Source of the DNA: a virus
IMG/VR virus record: IMGVR_UViG_3300017767_001797
Coordinates: 1 to 25,091 of that record
Reading direction: 5' to 3' (one strand)
DNA: 25,091 bases
Of the stretch, positions 1 to 7,389 are shown one piece after another. The notes under the pieces were generated by a model. The model was not told the DNA's origin. It saw only the letters and a program-made list of their open reading frames with translations, and did not search any database. The position numbers were made by a program, and so were the translations under genes. Numbering within the stretch: the first letter of the stretch is position 1; each line of letters begins with the position of its first letter.

Positions 1-48
1 CAAAAGAGTACTCAAGTAAAGTAATAAAAAACAAGGATTTTAAATGAT

Positions 49-90
49 ATTCCGAAAAGGGTTTTCTTTTCAGATAAAATAAGAGAGAAT
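49..90 (+). promoter_or_regulatory. Early promoter copy 1 (repeat family)
   Basis: An ATTCCGAAAAG box (49-59) is followed by a -35-like TTTTCT (62-67), a 17-base spacer and a -10-like GAGAAT (85-90). TAAATTGA lies at 98-105, near the expected transcript start, and runs into GAGGAG, the ribosome site of the gene at 116. The same arrangement recurs before the genes at 10626, 11146 and 11503, which is the main support. The first 48 bases of the window hold nothing I can identify. Confidence 0.65.
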
Positions 91-115
91 CAAATAATAA
101 ATTGAGGAGCATAAA

Positions 116-313
116 ATGAACGAAAATGATACAAGCCAAGAAAAACTAACACATGGTTGTAGATGTAGAATAAAACGCACGACTATTTTTGGTACATTTT
201 GCGGCTACACTAATTCAACTAAAAAATTCTTAAGATTTTACGATGAGGAACTTAACAAGGTTAAAGTGTATCGTACATCACAAATAGAAAAGTCATACGA
301 GAAATGGAGATAA
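116..313 (+). CDS. Small hypothetical early protein
   Basis: This 65-residue protein has no family I recognise. It is basic in the middle, with the cluster CRCRIKRTT around residues 16-24, and carries two cysteines there plus one near residue 35, so a small nucleic-acid-binding or metal-binding role is possible but unproven. The start is supported by GAGGAG eight bases upstream, and the gene sits directly behind early promoter copy 1. One base separates its stop from the next gene, so the two are very likely cotranscribed and translationally coupled. Confidence 0.6.
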   Translation: MNENDTSQEKLTHGCRCRIKRTTIFGTFCGYTNSTKKFLRFYDEELNKVKVYRTSQIEKSYEKWR

Positions 314-314
314 A

Positions 315-953
315 ATGTCAATAGAATGCCTAAATCAAGCACTTAAAATAAGCGGCTTAACACCAACAAAAAAATTCATCTTAGTAATACTAGGAAATTA
401 TGCTGATGAAAATAACAGTTGTTATCCATCATACAGACACCTTGCCAATATAGTAGGTCTTAAAGATACTAAAGGTGTGCAAAGAGCAATTAAACAATTT
501 GAAGAAATGGGATTGTTAAAAATAGAACACAGAAAAACTAATGATGGTGGAAATACTAGCAACAGATATCACTTAACTATGGCTATGGGTGTAGAAACCC
601 CTGCAGGTGTAGAAACCAAGAAGGACAGGGTCACACAACCCTCCAATACTAAAGATAATACAAAAGAATATATTAACGAAGATTTTGCAATTTTGTGGTC
701 AGTCTATCCAAGAAAAATTGGTAAGAAAATGGCTAATAAGATTTTCTGTAAATATGACGAAAAACATTACAAAAAGATATTGTATGGTGCACAACGATTT
801 GCAGAACAAAATATGGGTACAGATGAAAAATTTATTCCACACTTGTCTACGTGGTTAAATCAAGAAAGATGGATGGATTGGTTTGAAACTGACGAACATG
901 GTTACATCATCAAACCGAAAGAAATTAAAACTAAAAACAACCTTGCAGGATAG
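315..953 (+). CDS. Helix-turn-helix replication protein (O-like)
   Basis: Residues 1-90 read as a winged helix of the kind found in phage and plasmid replication initiators: a short helical lead (LTPTKKFILVILGNYA), then SYRHLANIVGL as the likely recognition region, then a wing ending in NRYHLTM. A polar linker follows to about residue 120. The C-terminal part (residues 125-200, with WSVYPRKIGKK and PHLSTWLNQERW) resembles the tail of lambda O/DnaT-like phage proteins that contact helicase. The gene lies immediately before the primase-helicase, consistent with a role in origin recognition or helicase loading. A ribosome site GGAG lies in the end of the preceding gene. The fold is read from motifs; the origin itself is not located. 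Confidence 0.7.
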   Translation: MSIECLNQALKISGLTPTKKFILVILGNYADENNSCYPSYRHLANIVGLKDTKGVQRAIKQFEEMGLLKIEHRKTNDGGNTSNRYHLTMAMGVETPAGVETKKDRVTQPSNTKDNTKEYINEDFAILWSVYPRKIGKKMANKIFCKYDEKHYKKILYGAQRFAEQNMGTDEKFIPHLSTWLNQERWMDWFETDEHGYIIKPKEIKTKNNLAG

Positions 954-961
954 GAGTAACG

Positions 962-2662
962 ATGGAAGAAAAGAATAAAAGACCAGAAGAACATGGTATC
1001 AAGTTAAAAAAGTTTGAGCATGGCACACAAAAAGTTAAGTGTCCTCAATGTCAGCCGCCACACAAAATGAGTGATAACCCTTTATCAGTAACCATTAATG
1101 ATGAAGGCACAGTTTGGTTTTGTCATCATTGTGATTGGAAAGGTTCTTACTATAATAATTCTTCTTCGGTTTATATTCCAAAAAAACCTGTTTACATAAA
1201 ACCCAAAACACCGCAAATAAGCACTACAGAAAAAATGTATCAGTATTTTTCCAAACGTGGTCTTACAAGAACAACAGTAGACAAATTCCAGATATTTGAA
1301 GAAAAAGGTTGGTATGGTTTTCAGTATTTCGGTGCTGATGATGTATTAGAAAACATAAAATATAGGACAGAACAAAAGGGTTTCAGACAATCACAAGGAG
1401 CAAAACAAATACTCTATAATTACAAAAATGTTGCTAAAAAAGAAACAGTAGTATTTGTAGAAGGTGAAATGGATGTATTAAGTTGTTCAGAAGTAGGTTT
1501 TGAAGCCACTACCTTGCCAAATGGAGCACCAAAGGAAGCGAAATATGAGAAAAATGATGCTAGGTATAAGGCTTTAGAAAATTGCCCTTTAGAAGCAAAG
1601 AAAATCATATTGTTCACAGATGTTGACCAAGCAGGTAAAGCATTGCACAAAGAGTTATTACATAGGTTTGGTAAAGACGTATGTTGGTATGTAAAAGTTC
1701 CAGAAGGTTGCAAAGATGCTAATGATGTTTTGGCTAAATTAGGTGCACTAGAACTAAAGAAAGTGATTGACGAAGCAATACCATATCCGATTGATGGTTT
1801 ATATACAGCAAATGACTATTATTCACAGATACAAGATTTATATGATGGTAATTATGAAAAACCTATAGAAATAGGCATGAAAGGTCTTGATGATATTTAC
1901 AAAATAATGACAGGCACTTTTCACACAATCACAGGTATACCGAATCATGGTAAATCAATTTTCCTTGACCAAATATTGCTCAAACTTGCTATAAATCATG
2001 GTTGGAAATTTGCAATGTTTAGTCCTGAACATTCTACTTCAATGCATATAAGAAGATTAACACAAATGTATTTGCAAAAAGGTTTTGATGAAGGCTTTGA
2101 CAATAGAATGGATAAGGAAGAATTAAATAAAGCATTAGCATTTATGCAAGAACACTTTTACTTTATTGAAACACGAGATAGTGTGCCAAATATAGACACA
2201 ATACTGAATATAGCAAAGTCTAGTGTATTCAAATATGGTATCAATGGCTTGATAATAGACCCATACAATGAAGTTGATGCAAAAAGAACAGGTAATGCTA
2301 GAGAAGATGAGCATATAAGGGATTTTATATCACTTTGTAAGAGATTCTCTAGAATATATGAAATAACCACATGGGTAGTTGCACACCCTACCAAATTGCC
2401 TAAAGGTAATGATGGCGGCTATTTACCACCTACTGCTTATGATATTAGCGGTGCGGCTCATTGGCACAATCAGGCTGATGCAGTATTAACAGTACATAGA
2501 GATTTTGACAATAATACGACGAGTGTTATAACTAGAAAGATAAGGGAACAAGATTTGTATGGGAAAATTGGTGAAGCAAAATTCCAATATAATTTCCGCA
2601 CTAGAGATTTTCAACCTTATGAAAAACTACCTGATAATTGGGATGATAACTGGAATGACTAA
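962..2662 (+). CDS. Primase-helicase, T7 gp4-like
   Basis: This 566-residue protein has the full order of a bifunctional phage primase-helicase. A zinc ribbon has C27, C30, C54 and C57. A TOPRIM primase core carries VEGEMD around E168 and FTDVDQAGK with D220 and D222. A RecA/DnaB-type helicase domain has the Walker A motif GIPNHGKS (325-332) and a Walker B-like GLIIDPYNEVD near residue 430. Length matches T7 gp4 (566 residues). It would unwind the fork and lay primers for lagging-strand synthesis as a ring-shaped hexamer. The start follows TAGGAG by six bases. No DNA polymerase is in the window, so that gene must lie elsewhere. Confidence 0.95.
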   Translation: MEEKNKRPEEHGIKLKKFEHGTQKVKCPQCQPPHKMSDNPLSVTINDEGTVWFCHHCDWKGSYYNNSSSVYIPKKPVYIKPKTPQISTTEKMYQYFSKRGLTRTTVDKFQIFEEKGWYGFQYFGADDVLENIKYRTEQKGFRQSQGAKQILYNYKNVAKKETVVFVEGEMDVLSCSEVGFEATTLPNGAPKEAKYEKNDARYKALENCPLEAKKIILFTDVDQAGKALHKELLHRFGKDVCWYVKVPEGCKDANDVLAKLGALELKKVIDEAIPYPIDGLYTANDYYSQIQDLYDGNYEKPIEIGMKGLDDIYKIMTGTFHTITGIPNHGKSIFLDQILLKLAINHGWKFAMFSPEHSTSMHIRRLTQMYLQKGFDEGFDNRMDKEELNKALAFMQEHFYFIETRDSVPNIDTILNIAKSSVFKYGINGLIIDPYNEVDAKRTGNAREDEHIRDFISLCKRFSRIYEITTWVVAHPTKLPKGNDGGYLPPTAYDISGAAHWHNQADAVLTVHRDFDNNTTSVITRKIREQDLYGKIGEAKFQYNFRTRDFQPYEKLPDNWDDNWND

Positions 2663-2807
2663 TATATACAGCACAACGATTATAATTCTACTTTTATATA
2701 TCGTATGGATTGACCATAACTATATACAAGTTGGTTGGTGTGAGTCAGAAATAGATATATTGCGGAATACCATAGCTGATATACATACAATTCTTATACA
2801 AGATTAG
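2655..2807 (+). CDS. Small single-span membrane protein
   Basis: This 50-residue protein starts eight bases before the stop of the primase-helicase, in another frame, so it is probably translated by coupling. Residues 8-20 (TIIILLLYIVWI) form one hydrophobic segment, followed by a polar, acidic C-terminal tail. An in-frame ATG at 2643 would add four residues, and neither start has a strong ribosome site. Its stop overlaps that of the opposing kinase gene. No family is recognised; it could be a small inhibitor of host membrane functions, but nothing shows that. Confidence 0.45.
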   Translation: MTNIYSTTIIILLLYIVWIDHNYIQVGWCESEIDILRNTIADIHTILIQD

Positions 2808-3331
2808 CTTTGTATATGTTTAGATAGTTCTTTTGCTAATGCTCTGGAGTTTTCTATGTGGCTAAGTGTGTGAAACTCTATGAAATTGAACAGAGGTTCA
2901 GATTTTATGATGTTTTTTATCTTAGTTTCTCTTGATTTCTTGAATTTTTCAGACTGATTGTCTCCACGTTGTTTATGTCTAGCTGCTATTTCTTCTTCAT
3001 TATTCTGCAAAATTACAATCCTCGTGTCATAAGTATTAATTAGATTTATCAGATTATTCTCGGTGAAAAGCCTATCACCTTCAAACAATAGATGTTTTAG
3101 ATTTAAGTCTTTGTAAGTATCAAAATCTTTTTGTACTGCCATTGATAATTTATCAGTACCTGCAAACACTTCGTCTTTGTCGTATATTCCTAAAATAGAT
3201 ATATCGTGCTTCAAGTAACCTCTTAATAAACCATATTTAAACTTTGATTTAGGTTGCAATTCACTAAGAATACAACGCATTAATGTAGTTTTACCACTTG
3301 CAGGAACACCGCCTATAGCTACGCATTTCAT
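2804..3331 (-). CDS. P-loop kinase, candidate 5-hmdU DNA kinase
   Basis: This 175-residue P-loop NTPase begins with a Walker A motif (GVPASGKT, residues 8-15) right at the N-terminus. A Walker B-like strand follows at HLLFEGDRL (about 81-89), with a basic lid region (AARHKQRGDNQSEKFKKSR, residues 116-134). It overlaps the amino acid:DNA transferase candidate by ATGA. In phages with hypermodified thymine (SP10, W-14, ViI, M6), kinases of this general type phosphorylate 5-hydroxymethyl-deoxyuridine in DNA, and they sit beside the transferase. That role here is inferred from the neighbours. The motif alone would also fit a nucleotide kinase or a polynucleotide-type kinase. It is the last gene of the minus-strand cassette. 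Confidence 0.7.
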   Translation of the reverse strand: MKCVAIGGVPASGKTTLMRCILSELQPKSKFKYGLLRGYLKHDISILGIYDKDEVFAGTDKLSMAVQKDFDTYKDLNLKHLLFEGDRLFTENNLINLINTYDTRIVILQNNEEEIAARHKQRGDNQSEKFKKSRETKIKNIIKSEPLFNFIEFHTLSHIENSRALAKELSKHIQS

Positions 3332-4284
3332 AAGGTTTTATACTCCAAAGTACCTGTGTCTAAAAAGACACTATATAAATCTTTTCTAATTGTTTTACTT
3401 TCGTGCAATTTACTAGGCAATGTCTCTGTTCTCGCATCCCAAAAGACTTGCCAATCTATTCCATGCCAATTGTCTGCTTCAACTTTTTTTATTTCTTCTG
3501 CTTGTCTATCAAGATAATATCCCAAGTATCTGCCTTGTTTCTTTCTAAAAACCTTCTTAAAACTACATAAAAGCGTTTCCATCTGGTATAAATCCATGTC
3601 TACAGACAATCCTTTTTGGATTTCTGCCGCCTGTTGCTCAAGATATTGAATGCAGGACACATGTAGTTTTTGATTTATCCAATCATCATGTCCTAATGCA
3701 AAACACAATCCATTCCTATGTGAACGACTACCGCTATAATCTGCTAATTTTAAATTGTTTGGTACTAAGTCTAAGCCAACGCAATCCTTTAATGTTTGTA
3801 AGTAATACCAAGTAGAGTATCTGCCAAATTTGTGTAAATTTTTCTCAACACTATTCCAAATAAATTCAAAAGAATTCCTACGCAATAAATTAGCAAATCT
3901 ATGTCTTTGTGTTTTTTCCTCGTTCTCGTGCATAATCCACCGCTTATAGCTAGCAAACTGTTGTGGTAAATGCCCTTTATTCCATTTAGTATCAGTCTGA
4001 TAGCGTAATCTTGCATAGTTGTTATCATTCCAATCTTGTAATCTTTTTTGGTCTACTAATTCAAAGTCTGGAAACTCATTCCAAATTATCCATGTAGTCG
4101 GTAAATGATAAGTTGTACCATATATCCAACTAATCCAATATTTCTGTTCTATGTTGTGTTCAAATCTATCAAACAAATAATTCAAGAGCCATAATGCAGG
4201 GTCACAATCTTTATTGGTTAATGACCATTCACACCATTCTATAAAGGCTTCTTTCCTGTTTTCTTTAAGCCTGTAGTCAAGCAT
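3328..4284 (-). CDS. Putative amino acid:DNA transferase
   Basis: This 318-residue, mainly helical protein is rich in Trp and Tyr. Conserved-looking blocks include LPTTWIIWNEFPDFELVD (about 62-79), YQTDTKWNKGHLP (95-107), HKFGRYSTWYYLQTLKDC (151-168), DYSGSRSHRNGLCFALG (182-198) and GRYLGYYLDRQAEEIK (about 251-266). From memory these match the phage family first described as alpha-glutamyl/putrescinyl-thymine pyrophosphorylases (Iyer and colleagues 2013) and later as amino acid:DNA transferases (Lee and colleagues 2018). Those enzymes displace the activated phosphate on 5-hmdU with an amine. I could not check this by a search. The adjacent kinase and upstream TET/JBP oxygenase strongly support the reading. 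It overlaps the GNAT gene by eight bases. Confidence 0.68.
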   Translation of the reverse strand: MLDYRLKENRKEAFIEWCEWSLTNKDCDPALWLLNYLFDRFEHNIEQKYWISWIYGTTYHLPTTWIIWNEFPDFELVDQKRLQDWNDNNYARLRYQTDTKWNKGHLPQQFASYKRWIMHENEEKTQRHRFANLLRRNSFEFIWNSVEKNLHKFGRYSTWYYLQTLKDCVGLDLVPNNLKLADYSGSRSHRNGLCFALGHDDWINQKLHVSCIQYLEQQAAEIQKGLSVDMDLYQMETLLCSFKKVFRKKQGRYLGYYLDRQAEEIKKVEADNWHGIDWQVFWDARTETLPSKLHESKTIRKDLYSVFLDTGTLEYKTL

Positions 4285-4894
4285 TTAAGGATTTTCTTAG
4301 CCAGTAATCTTCTACAGATAGTATTGCTTCGTATGTCTGTATTAGTTTTTTCTCTGATAAATGTAAGTATTCTAAATCTTCTGTTTTTAATTTTTCACAT
4401 ACTTTTGTTTCAGGCATAACTAAACTTGGGTCACGCAATGCTCTTTCTCTCAATGCAATTTGTGCATCAATACTAGGCATAAGTGGTTGGTCTGAACGTA
4501 AGCTGCCTTGTTTATCTACTGACCAAAATACTAAACCATTTTTCTTATGAAATCCTATGCTATCAGGAGTACATGAAAGTTTAATCCTTTCCATGCCTTG
4601 CTGATGCCAATACGCTACAAACTCAGACCATATCTGTCTCGCATAGCCTTTGCGTTCTTGCCCTTGTATAGTGACAATCTCATACAAGTTTATATATTTA
4701 GATTTGTCGCTGCACGTTGCGAATATGGCTGCTACAGGCTCATTTTCTACATACAATACTGCAGGTAAGTGTTTGTTATAGTTTTGAAATCTAGTCCAAA
4801 GACTATGACTAGCTTTTAAAAATTTAGTGTTCTTACCTTTTGGTGCGTTATTTATAATATCTTGCACTACTTTTTCTTTTACAAATTTAATCAC
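4277..4894 (-). CDS. GNAT-family N-acetyltransferase
   Basis: This 205-residue protein carries a GNAT core. A beta strand NLYEIVTIQ is followed by the acetyl-CoA loop QERKGYARQI (79-88), matching the Q/RxxGxG/A pattern. Later come IKLSCTPDSIGFHKKNGLVFW (about 104-124) and the usual FHKKNGF-like turn. The C-terminal 80 residues are helical and not part of the minimal fold. Between the amidotransferase and the putative DNA transferase, its likely substrate is an amine installed on the modified base, or the small-molecule donor. In other hypermodifying phages GNATs have been predicted to cap or help tailor such amines. The substrate is inference only. It overlaps the upstream gene by ATGA. Confidence 0.8.
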   Translation of the reverse strand: MIKFVKEKVVQDIINNAPKGKNTKFLKASHSLWTRFQNYNKHLPAVLYVENEPVAAIFATCSDKSKYINLYEIVTIQGQERKGYARQIWSEFVAYWHQQGMERIKLSCTPDSIGFHKKNGLVFWSVDKQGSLRSDQPLMPSIDAQIALRERALRDPSLVMPETKVCEKLKTEDLEYLHLSEKKLIQTYEAILSVEDYWLRKSLNA

Positions 4895-5538
4895 TGTAAG
4901 TCCTCAATCACTTCTCTAATCAAAGATTTACGCATTTTGTTATTGATTATTGTGTAGTCTACGCAAGGCTCTGTTTTTTCGCATTCTGCAATGCCTGACC
5001 TCAGCAATATATCTTTAGTGCTAGCAATAAAAAATGTATTTTCTGTAGCTGCGTAATATAAAGGTCTTTGTTCATTTCTAAAAAAATGTAGTGCGTTTTG
5101 TTGTCTAGTGTCTATTAAAAGAGTTGCCATTGAGCCATGTAGTTTCAGTGGGTGACTTTGATTCTCCCATGTCCTTAATATAATTTCACTGTCGCATTTT
5201 GTTGTGAATTTAAGATTGTAAGTTTCTTCCCAAGTCTCTGGGTCTGCTTGAGTTATTACTCCATTGTGTGCTACTGCTACTTTGTCACTAAACACTGGTT
5301 GGTTGTACTCCAAATCAGATGTGCTGTACCGACAATGCCCTATAATCGTATTAGTCTCTATATCAGGCAGAGTGAAATCTTCTGCAGTTTCAGGCATAAC
5401 ATAAGTTTTGATATTGTCATTTTCAATCCATGCGATGCCTGTAGCATGTTTACCTCTAATCATAGATTGACTTAACATCTCTCTAAAGAGTTGCATATCT
5501 ACAATTTCTTTACTTTGTATACCTAATATCGCACACAT
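4891..5538 (-). CDS. Stand-alone class II glutamine amidotransferase
   Basis: This 215-residue protein is a single class II (Ntn-type) glutaminase domain. Cys2 directly follows the start Met and is the expected nucleophile. It also has RGKHATGIAW (28-37), GHCRYST (67-73, Arg70), AHNGVIT (90-96, the oxyanion Asn92-Gly93) and CDSE (115-118, substrate Asp116). All the hallmarks seen in GlmS, PurF and asparagine synthetase are present, but there is no synthase domain. It may feed ammonia to another cassette enzyme, or act directly as an amidohydrolase or transferase on the modified base. Which one is unknown. It shares one base with the oxygenase gene. Confidence 0.88.
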   Translation of the reverse strand: MCAILGIQSKEIVDMQLFREMLSQSMIRGKHATGIAWIENDNIKTYVMPETAEDFTLPDIETNTIIGHCRYSTSDLEYNQPVFSDKVAVAHNGVITQADPETWEETYNLKFTTKCDSEIILRTWENQSHPLKLHGSMATLLIDTRQQNALHFFRNEQRPLYYAATENTFFIASTKDILLRSGIAECEKTEPCVDYTIINNKMRKSLIREVIEDLQ

Positions 5539-6452
5539 TAACTCAGTTTCTCGCCTTTAGTCCTCGCTTTGGCTCTTTCTATTTCTGCTTCTGCATCTAA
5601 ACAATGGTGCATTTTTTTTCTGTAGTAACAGACTATGCTAATCCTTTCATATGCTAATTTTGCTTTGATTTCTGTATTTGCGTGGTACTCATGCACATTA
5701 AAAAAACACACATCACCGCTTCTTACGTCAAACGCTACCCTAAATCTAGGGATAACTGTATATCCGCCTTCGTATTTACCTGCTTGTAATACAGCTAAAT
5801 TCCCTAAACCCTCTTTCAAATCACCTGCGTCAGTGTGTAAAGCAGTTCTAAAGTTTTTATTGACAGTAATTGTTGTGAAAACAGTATCTTTTATCATAAA
5901 GTCTTTTTCTGTTTTATCAGCCATTTCCTTTTGATTATTATATTTTTCTGGACAGGCTTCTTCAAATAAGTTGTTAATACATTTTATGTAAGGGTATGCA
6001 TCAGCGAATTGTTTAAAGTTTTTCTCGTACCATGTAGTTTGCCTACAGTAAGGAAATCTTGCACCCCTATCAAAATAACCTACAATCCCTGAATTTACTG
6101 TATTTGCTCTAGATGTATTGCTTAGTATTCCGTCTTTTCTAACACCTTTGAATCTTATTTTTTGTAGGTCGCCTATATCCCAATCATCTTTTGTATCATC
6201 GCTAATAATCCCACCTGCTGCTCCTCTATTGTTAGTAGGTGCTGCTGCACTTCTTAGAGTGGTATATGCTTGTTTGCATAGTTCTGTAGGTATTTTGTTT
6301 TTTCTAAAAAAGAATAGCGGATTGCCTTCTTCGTCGTATGCATCGCAATCATCTCTGATAACTAAGTCATAATCGTTTTCATCTACCCAATCACCTTTTC
6401 TTTTAGCAATTTCTTCTTTAGAACAATGTGCCTTTAGATTATAGACTTTCAT
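5538..6452 (-). CDS. TET/JBP-type 2OG-Fe(II) dioxygenase
   Basis: This 304-residue protein carries the iron-binding triad H206-x-D208 and H257, with the 2-oxoglutarate-binding Arg at about R270 (RISIV). The surrounding pattern reads ITVNKNFRTALHTDAGD, then GKYEGGYTVIP, then SGDVCFFNVHEYHANTEI. The upstream region has RGAAGG (76-81) and TVNSGIVGYFDR (118-129). This arrangement is typical of the phage branch of the TET/JBP family, which oxidises the 5-methyl group of thymine or 5-methylcytosine in DNA. Beside a 5-hmdU kinase candidate and a DNA transferase candidate, thymine is the more likely substrate, giving 5-hydroxymethyluracil. It overlaps the ParB-like gene by 14 bases. Family assignment is strong; substrate is inferred. 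Confidence 0.85.
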   Translation of the reverse strand: MKVYNLKAHCSKEEIAKRKGDWVDENDYDLVIRDDCDAYDEEGNPLFFFRKNKIPTELCKQAYTTLRSAAAPTNNRGAAGGIISDDTKDDWDIGDLQKIRFKGVRKDGILSNTSRANTVNSGIVGYFDRGARFPYCRQTTWYEKNFKQFADAYPYIKCINNLFEEACPEKYNNQKEMADKTEKDFMIKDTVFTTITVNKNFRTALHTDAGDLKEGLGNLAVLQAGKYEGGYTVIPRFRVAFDVRSGDVCFFNVHEYHANTEIKAKLAYERISIVCYYRKKMHHCLDAEAEIERAKARTKGEKLS

Positions 6453-7065
6453 TTTTGAAACTCCTTTCTACAGCTTCAAATACTGTATCTGTAAGGTTTT
6501 CTTTTTGCCATTTCTCTTTAAGGTTTGCAATCATTTCTTGGAACTTAGGTTCAGTTTCACTATTTAAAAATATATTTACCATACGCACATTACTGGTCTG
6601 CACCTCTCCGAAATCTTCAAAGTTATCCTCAGTGACTATAGTTTCTGGTTCGTCAAACTCTAACATTGAAGCTGTCATTTTTTCTATTTCATCAAAATTG
6701 AATCCAGTAAGGTCTAAGTCATAATCTGAGTCTGCCAATTTTGCAAACTCTCCTGCTAATAATTCATTATCCCATTGTGAAAAGTCCTGACTTTTATTGT
6801 CCATAATCCTGAACGCTGTTTTCTGCTGTTCTGTGAGGTCTTTTGCAATATGTACAGGCACTTTGTCTAATTGTAGTAACTGTGCAGCTTTGAGCCTTGT
6901 ATGACCTGCTAATATCACATTGTCCTCATCTACAATAATAGGCACTTTCCAACCTACTTCTTTAATGCTCATTACTACCTTTTCTACTGATTCTTTATTT
7001 ATTCTTGGATTATCAGCGTATTCTTTTAAATCCAAAATGTCTGTCATGTTTACTTCGTAGCTCAT
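6439..7065 (-). CDS. ParB/sulfiredoxin-fold protein
   Basis: Residues 8-75 form a ParB-N/Srx domain: DLKEYADNPRINKESVEKV, then VGWKVPIIVDEDN, then the phosphate-binding GHTRLKAA (54-61) and VPVHIAKDL. The remaining 130 residues are acidic and helical (LDLTGFNFDEIEKM), without a recognisable helix-turn-helix. Phage proteins of this type often sit by DNA methylases or modification genes. Some have nuclease or CTP-binding activity, and they may direct modification enzymes to DNA. It follows the Cro-like gene closely; its ribosome site TTGGAG lies at the end of that gene, and the stop TAA is two bases before this ATG. Confidence 0.85.
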   Translation of the reverse strand: MSYEVNMTDILDLKEYADNPRINKESVEKVVMSIKEVGWKVPIIVDEDNVILAGHTRLKAAQLLQLDKVPVHIAKDLTEQQKTAFRIMDNKSQDFSQWDNELLAGEFAKLADSDYDLDLTGFNFDEIEKMTASMLEFDEPETIVTEDNFEDFGEVQTSNVRMVNIFLNSETEPKFQEMIANLKEKWQKENLTDTVFEAVERSFKNESL

Positions 7066-7067
7066 AT

Positions 7068-7274
7068 TTACTCCAAATAAAAATCGTTGGGTGTCACTAA
7101 TCCCTTAGTTGTTTTATATATTATATTCAATTCTTTCTTTCTTGGAATCCTTTGCGAAAGAATATATTTAGCTAATGTTCCTTGCGGTAGTTTGTGACCT
7201 GTTTCTCGTTCTATTTCAACGATAAATGCCGCTTGGGTGTAGTTATTCCTTTTTATATATTCGTTAAGTTTCAT
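7068..7274 (-). CDS. Cro/CI-like helix-turn-helix regulator
   Basis: This 68-residue protein reads as a compact Cro-type DNA-binding domain. Helix 1 is LNEYIKRNN, helix 2 begins TQAAFIVEI (13-21), and the recognition helix is near QGTLAKYILSQR (31-42). KKELNIIYKTTKG follows. It is the first gene of the modification cassette and is divergent from the recombination operon. A perfect 17-base palindrome in the shared gap is a natural operator candidate. It probably represses or balances both directions. No oligomerisation or peptidase domain is present, so this is not a full CI-type repressor. Confidence 0.7.
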   Translation of the reverse strand: MKLNEYIKRNNYTQAAFIVEIERETGHKLPQGTLAKYILSQRIPRKKELNIIYKTTKGLVTPNDFYLE

Positions 7275-7314
7275 TTTTCTATTGTTCTTCTCATAAAATA
7301 AAGTTATATTTGCG

Positions 7315-7343
7315 TTGCGTTAATTCCTTTTTGGAATTATAAT
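7315..7343 (+). promoter_or_regulatory. Sigma70-type promoter for recombination operon
   Basis: TTGCGT (7315-7320), a 17-base spacer and a consensus TATAAT (7338-7343) form a strong-looking promoter 47 bases before the gene at 7390. The transcript leader contains TAAATTGAGGAG (7373-7384), the same leader and ribosome-site block found before the gene at 116. The spacer holds a perfect palindrome. Most of the 7275-7389 gap is explained by this promoter, its operator and a less clear opposite-strand promoter. Confidence 0.7.
7322..7338. promoter_or_regulatory. Palindromic operator AATTCC-N5-GGAATT
   Basis: AATTCC (7322-7327) and GGAATT (7333-7338) are a perfect inverted repeat around TTTTT. The palindrome lies wholly between the -35 and -10 of the plus-strand promoter, so a bound protein would block RNA polymerase. 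It also lies just upstream of any promoter for the Cro-like gene. The half-site ATTCC is also the start of the ATTCCGAAAAG box at the other early promoters, which may or may not be meaningful. The link to the neighbouring regulator is inference. Confidence 0.6.
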
Positions 7344-7389
7344 CAACCTTTGTTAGAAAGTCTAATGAATTGTAAATTGAGGAGTAAAA

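Noticed and set aside
1420-1713. Minus-strand reading frame within the primase-helicase
   Set aside because: It lies fully inside a strongly conserved gene, has low-complexity Ser/Thr/Phe composition typical of antisense frames, and no ribosome site.
2788-2815. Hairpin ATACAAG / CTTTGTAT at the first convergent junction
   Set aside because: The stem is short, bulged and AT-rich and has no T tract on either strand, so I do not call it a terminator.
3789-4028. Minus-strand frame of 79 residues overlapping the AADT candidate
   Set aside because: It is a second frame on the same strand inside a well-conserved protein, with no plausible start context.
7068-7389. Lysogeny switch
   Set aside because: A Cro-like gene with an operator suggests it, but there is no CI-type repressor, integrase, excisionase or attachment site in the window, so temperate life is not supported.
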